NCBI GenBank assembly: GCA_947475095.1
Contig: CANJLG010000004.1
Span: 1 to 64,000 of the forward strand
DNA length: 64,000 bases
From: Flavobacteriales bacterium
GTDB lineage: Bacteria; Bacteroidota; Bacteroidia; Flavobacteriales_D; Crocinitomicaceae
Direction of reading: 5' to 3'
Shown: piece after piece, positions 29,842 through 40,195 of the stretch
Layout: each line of letters starts with the position of its first letter
How positions within the stretch are numbered: position 1 is the stretch's first letter
Program-made: the position numbers and the translations under genes
Notes under the pieces: generated by a model
Seen by the model: the letters and a program-made list of their open reading frames with translations, nothing else
What the model was told of the DNA's origin: nothing
The model's database searches: none

Positions 29842-31965
29842 ATGAAAAAACTTTTCTTCTTTTTACTTCTTTCAACGAGTGTTACCGCTCAAAAAAAAGA
29901 GATTTCTTTGTCTGACGCGGTCTTACAGCAAGGTCGTAAATTTGGCCCTGACCGCATTGCGAATTTTCAGTGGATACCTGAAGGATCAAGTTATTCGTAT
30001 TGCAGCAAAGATTGGACAATCTTATTTAAGTCCGAAGTGTCGTCTGATAAAGATCAGGAATTGATAAAAATTGCCGATATAAATACTGTTTTAACAACAG
30101 ATTTCGCAAATTTTTTCGGAATGTCTTGGCTCAACGATCATGAAATATGCTTGAATGATGGATCAAAAGTTTATTCCTTTGACCTTAGCTCTAAAACGGG
30201 AAAAAAAATTCAAAAAGTAGAAGATGGAGCCGAAAACCAATCCTTTCATGCTGCTAGCAATCAACTATCCTATACTTTGGGTAATAATTTATACTTGCTT
30301 AAAGCAGATGGTAAAAAAGTGTCAATTACGAAAAACACGGATAAAAATATTGTCTCCGGCCAGTCGATTGCTCGCAATGAATTTGGGATTTCAAATGGGA
30401 TTTTTTGGAGTAAATCAGGAAACAGACTTGCATTTTATCAAAAAAATGAAACCAATGTGCATGCTTATCCTTTGCTTGATATTACGCAAACACCAGGGGA
30501 ATTAATGGAAATCAAGTATCCAATGGCCGGACAAAAATCGGAGGAGCCTAGGATTGGAATTTATCAGGTGAAAAAAAATAAGACAGTTTATATCAGTCCA
30601 AGAGGGGATAAAGATGACTACTTTACGAATCTCACGTTTACTCCAGACGACCAATATATTATTGTTGCTGAGGTAAATAGAGATCAAAATCACCTGTGGC
30701 TAAATCTTTATGATGCAAAATCAGGAAAGTTTATTAAAACGATTTTGGAGGAAACCAATGATCGTTGGGTAGAGCCTGAGCATGCAGCTTATTTTCCAAC
30801 GAAAACTTCAACTAATTTTGTTTGGATATCGGAAAAAAACGGATTCAATAATTTATATTATTATGACATCAACGGTAAGCTGCTGAAGCAACTGACCAAT
30901 CACACGTTTGTGGTAAAGGACATATTGACAACGAGCAAAGATGGCAAGACGATGTATTATTCTGCCACCGGACCGAATCCCATGAATACCTTAGTTTATT
31001 CTGTTGATTTTGAAGGAAATTCGGTTTTAGAAACCCGCGAAGAAGGGACACATGCTTTTTCTTTGTCTTCAGATGGTATTTACTATTACGATGCTTTTTC
31101 TAGTGGAACTGTTCCTCACAAAGCGATGCTATGGACCAATAACGGGAAAATGGCAAAACCCCTCATTACCTCAAAAGAAAAATTAGATGATTACCTTATT
31201 GGTCAAACAGAAACTGGAACAATTAAAGCTAATGATGGGTCTGATTTGTATTATCGAATGATAAAACCAAGCAATTTTGATGCGTCTAAAAAATACCCAG
31301 TAATGGTTTATGTTTATGGAGGGCCTCATGCGCAAATGGTTACCAATACCTGGCTTTTTGGGGCCAATCTTTGGATGCATTGGATGGCGAATCAAGGATA
31401 TATTATTTACACGCTTGATAATCACGGTTCTGGTGAACGAGGTTTTGATTTTGAGTCAAAAATTCACCGCCACTTGGGCGATTTGGAAATGGAAGATCAG
31501 TTGTTGGGAGTTCGTTTTTTACGTTCCTTACCCTATGTAGATTCCACTAGGTTAGCAGTGCACGGATGGTCTTTTGGCGGTTTCATGACCACCTCGCTGA
31601 TGCTGCGTCAACCAGGAGTATTTAAGGTTGGAGTGGCTGGAGGCCCAGTAACGGACTGGAAATATTATGAAATCATGTATGGCGAACGGTACATGGATCG
31701 TCCCGAACAAAACAAAGAAGGGTATGAAAAAGCTTCTTTGCTAAATTATGCCGATAAGCTAACAGGAAATTTATTATTGATTCATGGAACAGTTGATGAT
31801 GTTGTTGTCATGCAGCATAATTATGCCTTGGTTCAAAAATTTGTTGAGGCAGGAAAACAGATGGATTTCTTTCCTTATCCGATGCACAAGCATAATGTAA
31901 TAGGGAAAGATCGAGTGCACTTAATTGAAAAAATTCTAAGCTACATTTTGGAGAAGAATCAGTAA
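29842..31965 (+). CDS. S9 family peptidase (DPP4-like)
   Basis: YVYGGPHAQMV, HGWSFGGFMTTSLML nucleophile elbow, HGTVDDVV, FPYPMHKHNV. Confidence 0.92.
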   Translation: MKKLFFFLLLSTSVTAQKKEISLSDAVLQQGRKFGPDRIANFQWIPEGSSYSYCSKDWTILFKSEVSSDKDQELIKIADINTVLTTDFANFFGMSWLNDHEICLNDGSKVYSFDLSSKTGKKIQKVEDGAENQSFHAASNQLSYTLGNNLYLLKADGKKVSITKNTDKNIVSGQSIARNEFGISNGIFWSKSGNRLAFYQKNETNVHAYPLLDITQTPGELMEIKYPMAGQKSEEPRIGIYQVKKNKTVYISPRGDKDDYFTNLTFTPDDQYIIVAEVNRDQNHLWLNLYDAKSGKFIKTILEETNDRWVEPEHAAYFPTKTSTNFVWISEKNGFNNLYYYDINGKLLKQLTNHTFVVKDILTTSKDGKTMYYSATGPNPMNTLVYSVDFEGNSVLETREEGTHAFSLSSDGIYYYDAFSSGTVPHKAMLWTNNGKMAKPLITSKEKLDDYLIGQTETGTIKANDGSDLYYRMIKPSNFDASKKYPVMVYVYGGPHAQMVTNTWLFGANLWMHWMANQGYIIYTLDNHGSGERGFDFESKIHRHLGDLEMEDQLLGVRFLRSLPYVDSTRLAVHGWSFGGFMTTSLMLRQPGVFKVGVAGGPVTDWKYYEIMYGERYMDRPEQNKEGYEKASLLNYADKLTGNLLLIHGTVDDVVVMQHNYALVQKFVEAGKQMDFFPYPMHKHNVIGKDRVHLIEKILSYILEKNQ

Positions 31966-31991
31966 CTAAGGATCTATTTCTGGCATAGCGT

Positions 31992-32038
31992 CCGCTTCAT
32001 TTCATGAAGTGGACTCCTTTTGTGATCCGCTCAGGATT
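31992..32038 (-). repeat. Partial duplicate of the tRNA-Arg 3' end plus terminator hairpin
   Basis: ccgcttcatttcatgaagtggactccttttgtgatccgctcaggatt matches 32160-32206 at 46/47 positions. Confidence 0.85.
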
Positions 32039-32158
32039 ACAGAACCTAAAAAAAAAAGGCTCATTCCAAGCATAGCGCCCACTATGCCTTGCATAGCTCG
32101 GTGTTTTCCATTTTTATTGTTTACGGAAACAAGTTCCCGACACTAAAAAACGAAAAAG

Positions 32159-32182
32159 CCCGCTTCATTTCATGAAGTGGAC
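32159..32182 (-). terminator. Rho-independent-like terminator of tRNA-Arg
   Basis: Minus strand GTCCaCTTCATgaaATGAAGcGGGC followed by TTTTT. Confidence 0.55.
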
Positions 32183-32190
32183 ACCTTTTG

Positions 32191-32264
<74 letters not shown>

Positions 32265-32289
32265 CTAATATACATTTCAATTTTCGGTT

Positions 32290-32328
32290 TGCTCTATCCT
32301 CCCGAACCTTCGGGAGAGCTAGCGGACC
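32290..32328 (-). pseudogene. tRNA-Arg 5' fragment (acceptor + D arm) with a hairpin in place of the D loop
   Basis: Minus strand GGTCCGCTAGCTC-tcccgaaggttcggga-GGATAGAGCAA versus intact GGTCCGCTAGCTC-AGCT-GGATAGAGCAA. Confidence 0.75.
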
Positions 32329-32346
32329 TAAATCTTATTAATAAAA

Positions 32347-32370
32347 AAGGGGATGATTGCTCATCCCCAA
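32347..32370 (-). terminator. Rho-independent-like terminator downstream of tRNA-Pro
   Basis: GGGGATGAttgcTCATCCCC stem; minus strand followed by a T-run. Confidence 0.65.
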
Positions 32371-32374
32371 GTTG

Positions 32375-32449
32375 TCGGGGCGGCAGGATTCGAACCTGCG
32401 ACCTCCTGGTCCCAAACCAGGCGCGATGACCGGACTACGCTACGCCCCG
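32375..32449 (-). tRNA. tRNA-Pro (anticodon TGG)
   Basis: CGGGGCG acceptor, CCTGGTTTGGGACCAGG anticodon arm, GCAGGTTCGAATCCTGC T arm. Confidence 0.93.
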
Positions 32450-32497
32450 AACTTATTGACCTTTTGTTATTGCTATCAGTTTGATCGTTATCAAACT

Positions 32498-32536
32498 CGT
32501 CTCACCATAATCAATCTTCGCGGTGGGAGCGAGATT
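32498..32536 (-). repeat. Duplicate of the tRNA-Ser 3' end plus downstream flank
   Basis: cgtctcaccataatcaatcttcgcggtgggagcgagatt, identical over 39 bp to 32601-32639. Confidence 0.88.
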
Positions 32537-32623
32537 ACTTCAGCTTTGCTTCAGTGCTCTGCGCTTCGCTCCGGGTCGAACGAGTTCAAATCTCCCTTCG
32601 CGTCTCACCATAATCAATCTTCG

Positions 32624-32710
<87 letters not shown>

Positions 32711-32780
32711 TATGCATTAACGGACGGCAAAAGTAAGAAATCCTTTTGTTTTTTCAGAATTTTAGACGAAAAAAAATGGC

Positions 32781-33950
32781 TTAATCGTAAACAAATTCTC
32801 CATAGCTTGATTTGATGGTCACTTTCGCCCCTATATTTGACTCAACACGTCCGATAATTTTTGCATCTATTCCGAAGTGATTTGAGATTTTAATTAGCTC
32901 ATTGGCAATTTCTTTGGGCACATATAATTCCATCCGATGCCCCATATTAAATACTTTATACATTTCTTGCCATGGTGTTTGAGACTGTGATTGAATCAAT
33001 TTAAAAAGCAGGGGGGTATCAAATAAGTTGTCTTTAACAATGTGTAAATCCGTTATAAAGTGCAATACTTTTGTTTGCGCACCACCGGAGCAATGCACCA
33101 TGCCGTGAATATCTTTTCTGAATTTAGCAAGCATTTCGATAATAACAGGCGCATAAGTTCGCGTCGGAGAAAGAACTAGTTGTCCTGCATTTAGGGGGCT
33201 TCCCTCAATCGAATCGGTGAGTTTAAGCTCTCCACTATAAACGAATTCTTCAGGAATAGATGCGTCATAGCTTTCAGGAAATAAAGTAGCTAATTCATGA
33301 TGAAAAACATCATGTCGCGCACTTGTTAATCCATTACTTCCCATACCACCGTTATAACCATGCTCGTAGGTAGCTTGTCCAAATGATGCAAGACCTACTA
33401 TCACATCTCCAGCTTGTATGTTTCCATTTGAAATAACATCGGATCTTTTCATTCTGCAGACCACTGTAGAATCAACAATAATGGTTCTTACAAGATCGCC
33501 GACATCTGCCGTTTCTCCTCCTGTCGCATAAATATTTAAGCCGAAACTCCTTAATTCTTCCAGCAGGGCCTCTGTTCCATTAATAATTTCCGATAATACT
33601 TCGCCGGGAATCAGGTGCTTATTTCTACCAATAGTAGAAGAAACGATGATCGGACCAGTAGCGCCAACACAAAGTAAATCATCAATATTCATGATTAAAG
33701 CATCTTGGGCAATCCCTTTCCACACGGAAATATCACCGGTTGATTTCCAATAGGTATAGGCCAAAGAAGATTTTGTTCCAGCGCCATCGGCGTGCATGAT
33801 AAGACAATAGTCATCGTCTCCGCCTAGATAATCGGGCACAATCTTGCAGAAGGCTTTTGGAAACAACCCTTTATCAATGTTTTTTATGGCATTATGCACA
33901 TCTTCTTTTCCCGCTGAAACTCCCCGGGATTGATATCTGTTGTCTGACAT
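32781..33950 (-). CDS. purM: Phosphoribosylformylglycinamidine cyclo-ligase (AIR synthase)
   Basis: MHADGAGTKSSLAY, MNIDDLLCVGA, ATGGETADVGD. Confidence 0.9.
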   Translation of the reverse strand: MSDNRYQSRGVSAGKEDVHNAIKNIDKGLFPKAFCKIVPDYLGGDDDYCLIMHADGAGTKSSLAYTYWKSTGDISVWKGIAQDALIMNIDDLLCVGATGPIIVSSTIGRNKHLIPGEVLSEIINGTEALLEELRSFGLNIYATGGETADVGDLVRTIIVDSTVVCRMKRSDVISNGNIQAGDVIVGLASFGQATYEHGYNGGMGSNGLTSARHDVFHHELATLFPESYDASIPEEFVYSGELKLTDSIEGSPLNAGQLVLSPTRTYAPVIIEMLAKFRKDIHGMVHCSGGAQTKVLHFITDLHIVKDNLFDTPLLFKLIQSQSQTPWQEMYKVFNMGHRMELYVPKEIANELIKISNHFGIDAKIIGRVESNIGAKVTIKSSYGEFVYD

Positions 33951-33987
33951 TTACGTTAAGGTTGTGATACAAAGGTAAAAAAATGAC

Positions 33988-34197
33988 TCAGTTATTATCT
34001 GCTGTTTCATCTAATTCATCTAGAATTTTCTGCACATCTAATTCAGTTGCTTTCAATTTAGATTTACAAAGGTGTATTAGTTCAGCCGCCCGCTTTACTT
34101 TTATCGCTAAATCATCAATAGAAATGTTACCCATTTCCATTTCTCCAACTATCTGCTGAAGCTCTTCAAAAGCTGCCGCATAATTTTGTTCTTTCAT
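33988..34197 (-). CDS. xseB: Exodeoxyribonuclease VII small subunit
   Basis: AAAFEELQQIVGEMEMGNISIDDLAIKVKRAAELIHLCKSKL; start set at MKEQNYAA. Confidence 0.88.
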   Translation of the reverse strand: MKEQNYAAAFEELQQIVGEMEMGNISIDDLAIKVKRAAELIHLCKSKLKATELDVQKILDELDETADNN

Positions 34198-34389
34198 AAG
34201 GTAAAAATAAGTATTTAACTTTTTGGAACATGGGTTGAGCCCTTTTTTTTCAGCCAAAAATGATAATAACAAGTGCTTTCATCTGCTTCATTTAGCGCTA
34301 TTTTGCTTAATGAAACCATGGACTTTAGCAGTAATTAATTTTAAGGTCACCGGTAAAATTAGTATATTTGCCATTGAACGTGTTGTTTT

Positions 34390-37053
34390 ATGTGGAATTT
34401 TATCTCCAATCTTATACTCAGAAATCGATTTATTATCTTAGGGATAATTACTCTTTTGACTGTGTTTTTTGGATTTCATGCCTCAATTGGGATTAAGATT
34501 GATAACAAATATGGGACTCTCCTTCCCAAAGAGACTGAAACACAGCAAACCTACTTAAAATTCAAATCTTTATTTGGCGAAGATGGCGCTACCATGGTCA
34601 TTGCTATTAAGTCAAAGGATTTATATACTGAGAAAAAGTTTTTGCTTTGGCAAGAATTAGGAGAGAAAATCCTGAAAATGGATGGTGTCACATCTGTCAT
34701 TTCCGAGGCGAAATTGGTTAGATTAAAGAAAGACACAAGCAAGTCGTCCTTTAAACCTGAAGTTATTTTTACTGGGCGCAATCATAATTTTGATACCACT
34801 AAAGATGGGGGTAAAAGTATTCAGGAGCTTAAAAACGAAATTCGAAGCAATCCCCTATATGCTGATTTACTTTATAATGATTCTACTTACGTAAGCTTAA
34901 TGCTCGTAAATATCGACGAAAAATTTCTAATCGATAAAAAAAAGCAAGGGGTAGTTATAAAAATTGAGGAATTAGCTAACTCATACCACACCTATTTTGG
35001 CGATGTGCATTTTTCAGGTTTACCGCACATGCGCGTGCAAATAGGCAAGCGTGTATTAACTGAAATGTACACCTTCATCTTTTTATCCATGTTGATTTCC
35101 GCCCTATTTATGTACTTCCTTTTCAGGTCTGTTCGGGTAACCATAATCAGTATAATAGTGGTAATGGTAACGGTAGTTTGGGCATTGGGGACCATTAGTT
35201 TGATGGGGTATAACGTATCATTAATGATGGGATTAATTCCTCCTTTAATGATTATTATCGGAATACCTAATTGCATTTATCTTTATAATAAGTTCCATTA
35301 TGAATTTCGAAATCATAACAATAAGGCAAAGGCTTTAAGCCGCATGATTCGAAAAACTGGTACCGCTATGTTGCTCACGAACCTTACTACAGCCATAGGT
35401 TTTATGACATTTTTATTTACTAGTTCTGAGAAATTCTTTGAGTTTGGTGTTATTTCTTCCATCAATATTATGCTTTGTTACATAGTATCTATTTGCTTAG
35501 TTCCCATCTTTATTTCTTTTTCTAAAAATCCACGCGAACGCCACTTAAAACACCTAGATAGAAAACTCGCCGTTGGTTTGTTGGAACGATTGGTTTCTCT
35601 TACAACTAATTACCGTCCTGCGATTTATATCGTTACGATCGTTTTAACCATATTGGCAGGGGCAGGGGTATTTTTTATGAAGGTTACAGGAAATATTACT
35701 GGCGACTTGCCTGTAAATGATCCTATTCGAAAGGATATTCGTTTTATGGAGAAAAATTTCGGAGGTTCAATCCCCTTTGAAGTATTAGTTTACTACAAAA
35801 AAAATAGTCGATTATTTGAGAATACAACATTAAGTAGGTTGGAAGAGGTGCAAAATATGTTTGCTCATGACACCATGTTCTCTAAGAGTATTTCTATTGT
35901 TGACTTCGTTAAGTTAATTAATATGTCTTATTACAATAACGACTCTAGTCGTTATACCACTTTTAAATCTGCGGATAAACCTCAATTAAAAAAGTATGTG
36001 GATGGCTTTAATTCGAGTATACAGAATTCGTCATTTTCGATAAAGGAATTAGTAGATACAACGAATAAAATAGTTCGTATTAGAACACAAATGAAGGATA
36101 TTGGGTCATATCAGGTAACTGACGAAGTGGACACGATTCACTCCAGAATTGATCAAATCTTAAATCCAGATCGAAAAAACATAGAACGCTTTTATGCTAA
36201 AGCAGTAAAGGGAAACAAGGAATATTATGACTCTTTATTGTTTTCTGATTTTACCGGCATTTACAACAACACTACCGCGCTTTTAAGCAATGGGAATCAG
36301 GAACAGATAGATAAGTTCGATGCTGATCCGGAGTTAATAAAAACTTATTATGCGTCTAATTCCTTTTTGCCTATCTTGCGTAAGGCCATCGATAAAAATT
36401 ATTATGATGTCAAGTTAACAGGGACCTCCGTCGTTGTCTCAGAGGGAACTAAATACTTGATGGACAATCTATGGCAGAGTATCATCTTTGCTATAATTTC
36501 GATTGCAGCGTTAATGTCTATTCTTTTTTATTCGTTTAGAATGGTGGTCGTTTCGATGATACCTAATTTAATTCCAATGATTGTTACAGCCGGAATAATG
36601 GGATGGTTCGGCATTCCATTGAAACCGTCAACATTATTAATTTTTTCAATAGCACTAGGTATTACTATCGATAACACGATTCACTTTTTAGCCCATTATC
36701 GGCACGAATTGAAAATGAAGAAATTAGAATTAAAGGAGTGTGTTGCTATGTCAATACGTGAAACGGGCTTAAGTATTATTTATACCTCCGTAATTTTGTT
36801 TTTCGGTTTCATTGTCTTTGTTTTTTCTGATTTTGGAGGCACCCAGGCACTCGGATATCTATCTGCGATTACTTATTTTGTTGCCTTATTTACCAATTTG
36901 ATTTTATTACCAAGCCTATTGCTGAGTTATGAGCGTAAGTTAACGACGAAATCTTTCGAAGAACCGATGTTTGAAATCTACGATGAAGAAGATGATACCA
37001 ATTGGAACTTATTGGAATTAGATGCTGATGAAGCCAATAAAGAGAAAGAATAA
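34390..37053 (+). CDS. MMPL/RND superfamily transporter
   Basis: About 12 TM helices in two repeated blocks; TGTAMLLTNLTTAIGFMTFLFTSS and IALGITIDNTIHFLAHYR. Confidence 0.88.
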   Translation: MWNFISNLILRNRFIILGIITLLTVFFGFHASIGIKIDNKYGTLLPKETETQQTYLKFKSLFGEDGATMVIAIKSKDLYTEKKFLLWQELGEKILKMDGVTSVISEAKLVRLKKDTSKSSFKPEVIFTGRNHNFDTTKDGGKSIQELKNEIRSNPLYADLLYNDSTYVSLMLVNIDEKFLIDKKKQGVVIKIEELANSYHTYFGDVHFSGLPHMRVQIGKRVLTEMYTFIFLSMLISALFMYFLFRSVRVTIISIIVVMVTVVWALGTISLMGYNVSLMMGLIPPLMIIIGIPNCIYLYNKFHYEFRNHNNKAKALSRMIRKTGTAMLLTNLTTAIGFMTFLFTSSEKFFEFGVISSINIMLCYIVSICLVPIFISFSKNPRERHLKHLDRKLAVGLLERLVSLTTNYRPAIYIVTIVLTILAGAGVFFMKVTGNITGDLPVNDPIRKDIRFMEKNFGGSIPFEVLVYYKKNSRLFENTTLSRLEEVQNMFAHDTMFSKSISIVDFVKLINMSYYNNDSSRYTTFKSADKPQLKKYVDGFNSSIQNSSFSIKELVDTTNKIVRIRTQMKDIGSYQVTDEVDTIHSRIDQILNPDRKNIERFYAKAVKGNKEYYDSLLFSDFTGIYNNTTALLSNGNQEQIDKFDADPELIKTYYASNSFLPILRKAIDKNYYDVKLTGTSVVVSEGTKYLMDNLWQSIIFAIISIAALMSILFYSFRMVVVSMIPNLIPMIVTAGIMGWFGIPLKPSTLLIFSIALGITIDNTIHFLAHYRHELKMKKLELKECVAMSIRETGLSIIYTSVILFFGFIVFVFSDFGGTQALGYLSAITYFVALFTNLILLPSLLLSYERKLTTKSFEEPMFEIYDEEDDTNWNLLELDADEANKEKE

Positions 37054-37059
37054 ACAAGG

Positions 37060-37749
37060 CTAATCAACGCACTCCATTAATAATAAATCCCCAGATTCGT
37101 GCTCAATTGAAACGATACCATCCCTCAAAACGCTATTGCTGTTACCCATTCGATAACCCGAATTTAGTTCCTCATTGCTTAAGGAATACGTTAAATTTTT
37201 AGTGCTTATTCCGCTTACTTTTCCTAAGGGCATCAAGGAAATAATAGTGCCTGCAGCATACCACTTTTCGTATTTTGTTTTAAGTAAGATAATAGTAGAA
37301 TAATCATCTATAATAGTGATGTCTAAGGTTTTTCTGTACTTAACGATACAGGAAATATTAGCAAAAAAATGATCACTTCTCCTTCCCGTTGCCCATACTA
37401 CTTTTACGGATTGCACTTCCTTTAATAGTAGAAAGTCAAAGGCTTTTTCTAAATCAGTTTTATGCTGATTCGTTGAGTGTATGATTTCAATTTCCGGATG
37501 TTTTTGCTGGTATATGGAGGGGTTTAACCCCCGATCAAAATCGCCTAATAAAACACTAGGCTTTATTCCGAATGCCAGTACTCTGTCTATTGCCGCATCA
37601 AGTACTACTATAAAGTTCGTCTCACGTAAAATGTTCTCCAACAACTCATTACTGCATTGTTCTCCGTTTGCAATAATTATTGCCGAAGACAAGGAGGAAG
37701 AGCTGTTTATATTGTGATTCTGCACTACTAATTTATTTTTTTTGCTCAA
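37060..37749 (-). CDS. Thiamine pyrophosphokinase
   Basis: LDAAIDRVLAFGIKPSVLLGDFDR, HKTDLEKAFDFL, ATGRRSDHFFANI. Confidence 0.85.
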   Translation of the reverse strand: MSKKNKLVVQNHNINSSSSLSSAIIIANGEQCSNELLENILRETNFIVVLDAAIDRVLAFGIKPSVLLGDFDRGLNPSIYQQKHPEIEIIHSTNQHKTDLEKAFDFLLLKEVQSVKVVWATGRRSDHFFANISCIVKYRKTLDITIIDDYSTIILLKTKYEKWYAAGTIISLMPLGKVSGISTKNLTYSLSNEELNSGYRMGNSNSVLRDGIVSIEHESGDLLLMECVD

Positions 37750-37899
37750 AAATATAGATTATTACTAAAAGACAAGCTATCGGCATTTCATATTTGTGAA
37801 CCGACACAGAACTCATTTTAAATATTTATGAAAGAATCATAAGGTCGTAAATTGATTACGTTCTTCAGCTCTAAATTTGTATCATAAAAAGAAAAGAGT

Positions 37900-38208
37900 A
37901 TGGAAAAGACAATGGAAATAAAACAGATTAAAGTGGCCTCTTGCAGGGAGGATGTAGTCATCTTAGGCCAATTATCAAGTGGAAACTTTCAGTATGAAAG
38001 TTCAATTGTTATCAATACAAGTGATTTAAATCGTTTAATTAATCTTTTACAAAAAGATAATCCAAGTGATGAGATTAGTGCCATGTTTACAAGTACTGAT
38101 TTTTATGACTGGACCGAATATGTTTTAAATACAAAGTCCCTTGACAACAAAACAATTCTAATAAGTGATATAACGGATTTTAAATCGTTAAGAAGAATTT
38201 GTGCTTAA
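37900..38208 (+). CDS. Hypothetical protein (102 aa)
   Basis: Intact ORF in its own intergenic slot, no recognised domain. Confidence 0.5.
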   Translation: MEKTMEIKQIKVASCREDVVILGQLSSGNFQYESSIVINTSDLNRLINLLQKDNPSDEISAMFTSTDFYDWTEYVLNTKSLDNKTILISDITDFKSLRRICA

Positions 38209-38573
38209 GGCTGGATGATAACCGTTTCTTCATTGGTCGTCTCGGCCTCAATTTTAATAATCCCTTGGCCAAAACGATTTGATTTATAAGCTTCGATGTC
38301 TAGTACTGCAACTCCAGCTTGACCCAATTGATAAATTTCATTATAATTAAATGTTGCTATTCCAGCAGAGTTGGTATAAGCAGTATCATACACTGCTACT
38401 TGTGACGGGCAATTACAAGTTGATGTGCCGTGTAGTACAACCATTGCTTGTTCCACAACATCATTGTTTTCATCACGAACCTCAATTTTTGCGATGGTAT
38501 CTTCTTTCTTAACACAAGAACCAATAACCATTAAGCCAATTATAGCTACTCCAAAAAGAATTATTTTTTTCAT
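38205..38573 (-). CDS. Putative lipoprotein (tandem paralogue B)
   Basis: Lipobox IGSC; DTAYTNSAGIATFN shared with the neighbour. Confidence 0.65.
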   Translation of the reverse strand: MKKIILFGVAIIGLMVIGSCVKKEDTIAKIEVRDENNDVVEQAMVVLHGTSTCNCPSQVAVYDTAYTNSAGIATFNYNEIYQLGQAGVAVLDIEAYKSNRFGQGIIKIEAETTNEETVIIQP

Positions 38574-38582
38574 TTCCTTAGT

Positions 38583-38957
38583 TTAATTCGGTAAATAAAT
38601 TGTTTCAACAGAGGTCGTGTGTACTCGACATCTTGAATAACCAGTCGCTGTCTTTGTGTTGTATTTTACAACAATATCAAAATAACCAGTTGTATTATCT
38701 TCACCTGAAACATCAAAGTATTGATCCATATTCACAACAGTAAAGCCGGAGCTATTAGTGTATGAGGTATCTACAAAATTTAAGGTAGGTGGTGTGGATT
38801 GTTGGTCGCCAATAACGACTACTTTGGCTCCATTCATTAATTGATTAGACGATGAGCGAACGAATACTTTTAAAATGGCGGGATCTTTTGATTTGCAAGA
38901 GCCAATTATCACGAGAATAAATAGGAATAAAATTCCAAAAAGTGCTTTTTTCATCAT
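38583..38957 (-). CDS. Putative lipoprotein (tandem paralogue A)
   Basis: Lipobox IGSC; DTSYTNSSGFTVVN. Confidence 0.65.
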   Translation of the reverse strand: MMKKALFGILFLFILVIIGSCKSKDPAILKVFVRSSSNQLMNGAKVVVIGDQQSTPPTLNFVDTSYTNSSGFTVVNMDQYFDVSGEDNTTGYFDIVVKYNTKTATGYSRCRVHTTSVETIYLPN

Positions 38958-39101
38958 ATTAATTAAGTAGTAAAATTAAAAATAATTTTCCAATAAACAA
39001 AGTCTATACGTGCAAGCCAAAAAGATGTTGCCAAAGATCCTCGCAAATGGCGTTTAATAACTCAAATTGCAACTCTTTATTCTTTTATTTCAAAATCCTT
39101 T

Positions 39102-39109
39102 TAACTTTG
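39102..39109 (+). promoter_or_regulatory. Bacteroidetes-type -7 motif (TAACTTTG) upstream of pheS
   Basis: TAnnTTTG match about 50 bp before the pheS start. Confidence 0.5.
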
Positions 39110-39161
39110 TAAACTGTCCTTTGTTGCCATAAAACAATTTAAAGGAATTAAAAGTTACACC

Positions 39162-40187
39162 GTGCCCAAAATGAATGATAAAATTAACCAATTATTGCTC
39201 CTATTCAAGGCTGATGCAGATCAGGTAGGCACGCTTGACACATTGGAGGAGTTTCGAATTAAATATTTAGGTTCTAAAGGCTTATTAAAAGATTTATTTA
39301 ATGAATTAAAGACCGTACCCAATGAAAGTAAGCGGGACTCAGGCCAGCAAGTAAACGCTTTACGCATTCAATTGGAGGAATTTTATACTGAAAAGAAAAC
39401 CGCTCTTACCCCACAAGAAAATATAAAAATAGGTCAGGATTTAACTCGGCCAGGACAAAATATCACGAAAGGAAGTCACCACCCATTATCATTAGTAAGA
39501 GACGAAATAATCGATGTTTTTAATCGAATAGGGTTTGAAGTTTCGGAAGGTCCTGAGATTGAAGATGATTGGCATAATTTCTCCGCTTTAAATTTCCCCA
39601 AAGACCATCCGGCAAGGGACATGCAAGACACATTTTTTATCGAAAAAGGGGACAGAGAAATAGCGCTTCGAACCCACACTAGTTCTGTGCAAGTACGCGT
39701 CATGGAAAACACTCGTCCTCCCATACGAACCATTTCACCCGGAAGAGTTTATCGAAATGAAGCGATTTCTGCGCGTGCGCATTGTTTTTTTCATCAGGTA
39801 GAAGGATTATATATCGATAAAAATGTTTCGTTTGCTGATTTAAAACAAACACTTTTACACTTCGCGAAAGCGATATTTGGAGATCATGCCCAAATTAGAC
39901 TTCGCCCCTCCTATTTTCCATTCACCGAACCAAGTGCTGAAGTCGATGTTTCTTGCTCTATCTGTGACGCTAAAGGTTGTAATGTTTGTAAATACAGTGG
40001 ATGGCTAGAAATTTTAGGTTGTGGAATGGTTGATCCGGCAGTGCTTGAAGCAAGTGGGATTGATTCTTCTGTCTACAGTGGCTTTGCCTTTGGAATGGGG
40101 GTAGAGCGTATAGCGCAACTTAAATTTAAAGTAAATGATCTACGCTTATATTCTGAAAATGACTTGCGCTTTTTAAAACAATTTTAG
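39162..40187 (+). CDS. pheS: Phenylalanine--tRNA ligase alpha subunit
   Basis: GSHHPLSLVRDEIIDVF, RTHTSSVQVRVM, GRVYRNEAISARAHCFFHQVEGL, FAFGMGVERIAQLKF; GTG 39162 or ATG 39171. Confidence 0.95.
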   Translation: MPKMNDKINQLLLLFKADADQVGTLDTLEEFRIKYLGSKGLLKDLFNELKTVPNESKRDSGQQVNALRIQLEEFYTEKKTALTPQENIKIGQDLTRPGQNITKGSHHPLSLVRDEIIDVFNRIGFEVSEGPEIEDDWHNFSALNFPKDHPARDMQDTFFIEKGDREIALRTHTSSVQVRVMENTRPPIRTISPGRVYRNEAISARAHCFFHQVEGLYIDKNVSFADLKQTLLHFAKAIFGDHAQIRLRPSYFPFTEPSAEVDVSCSICDAKGCNVCKYSGWLEILGCGMVDPAVLEASGIDSSVYSGFAFGMGVERIAQLKFKVNDLRLYSENDLRFLKQF

Positions 40188-40195
40188 CGATACGA

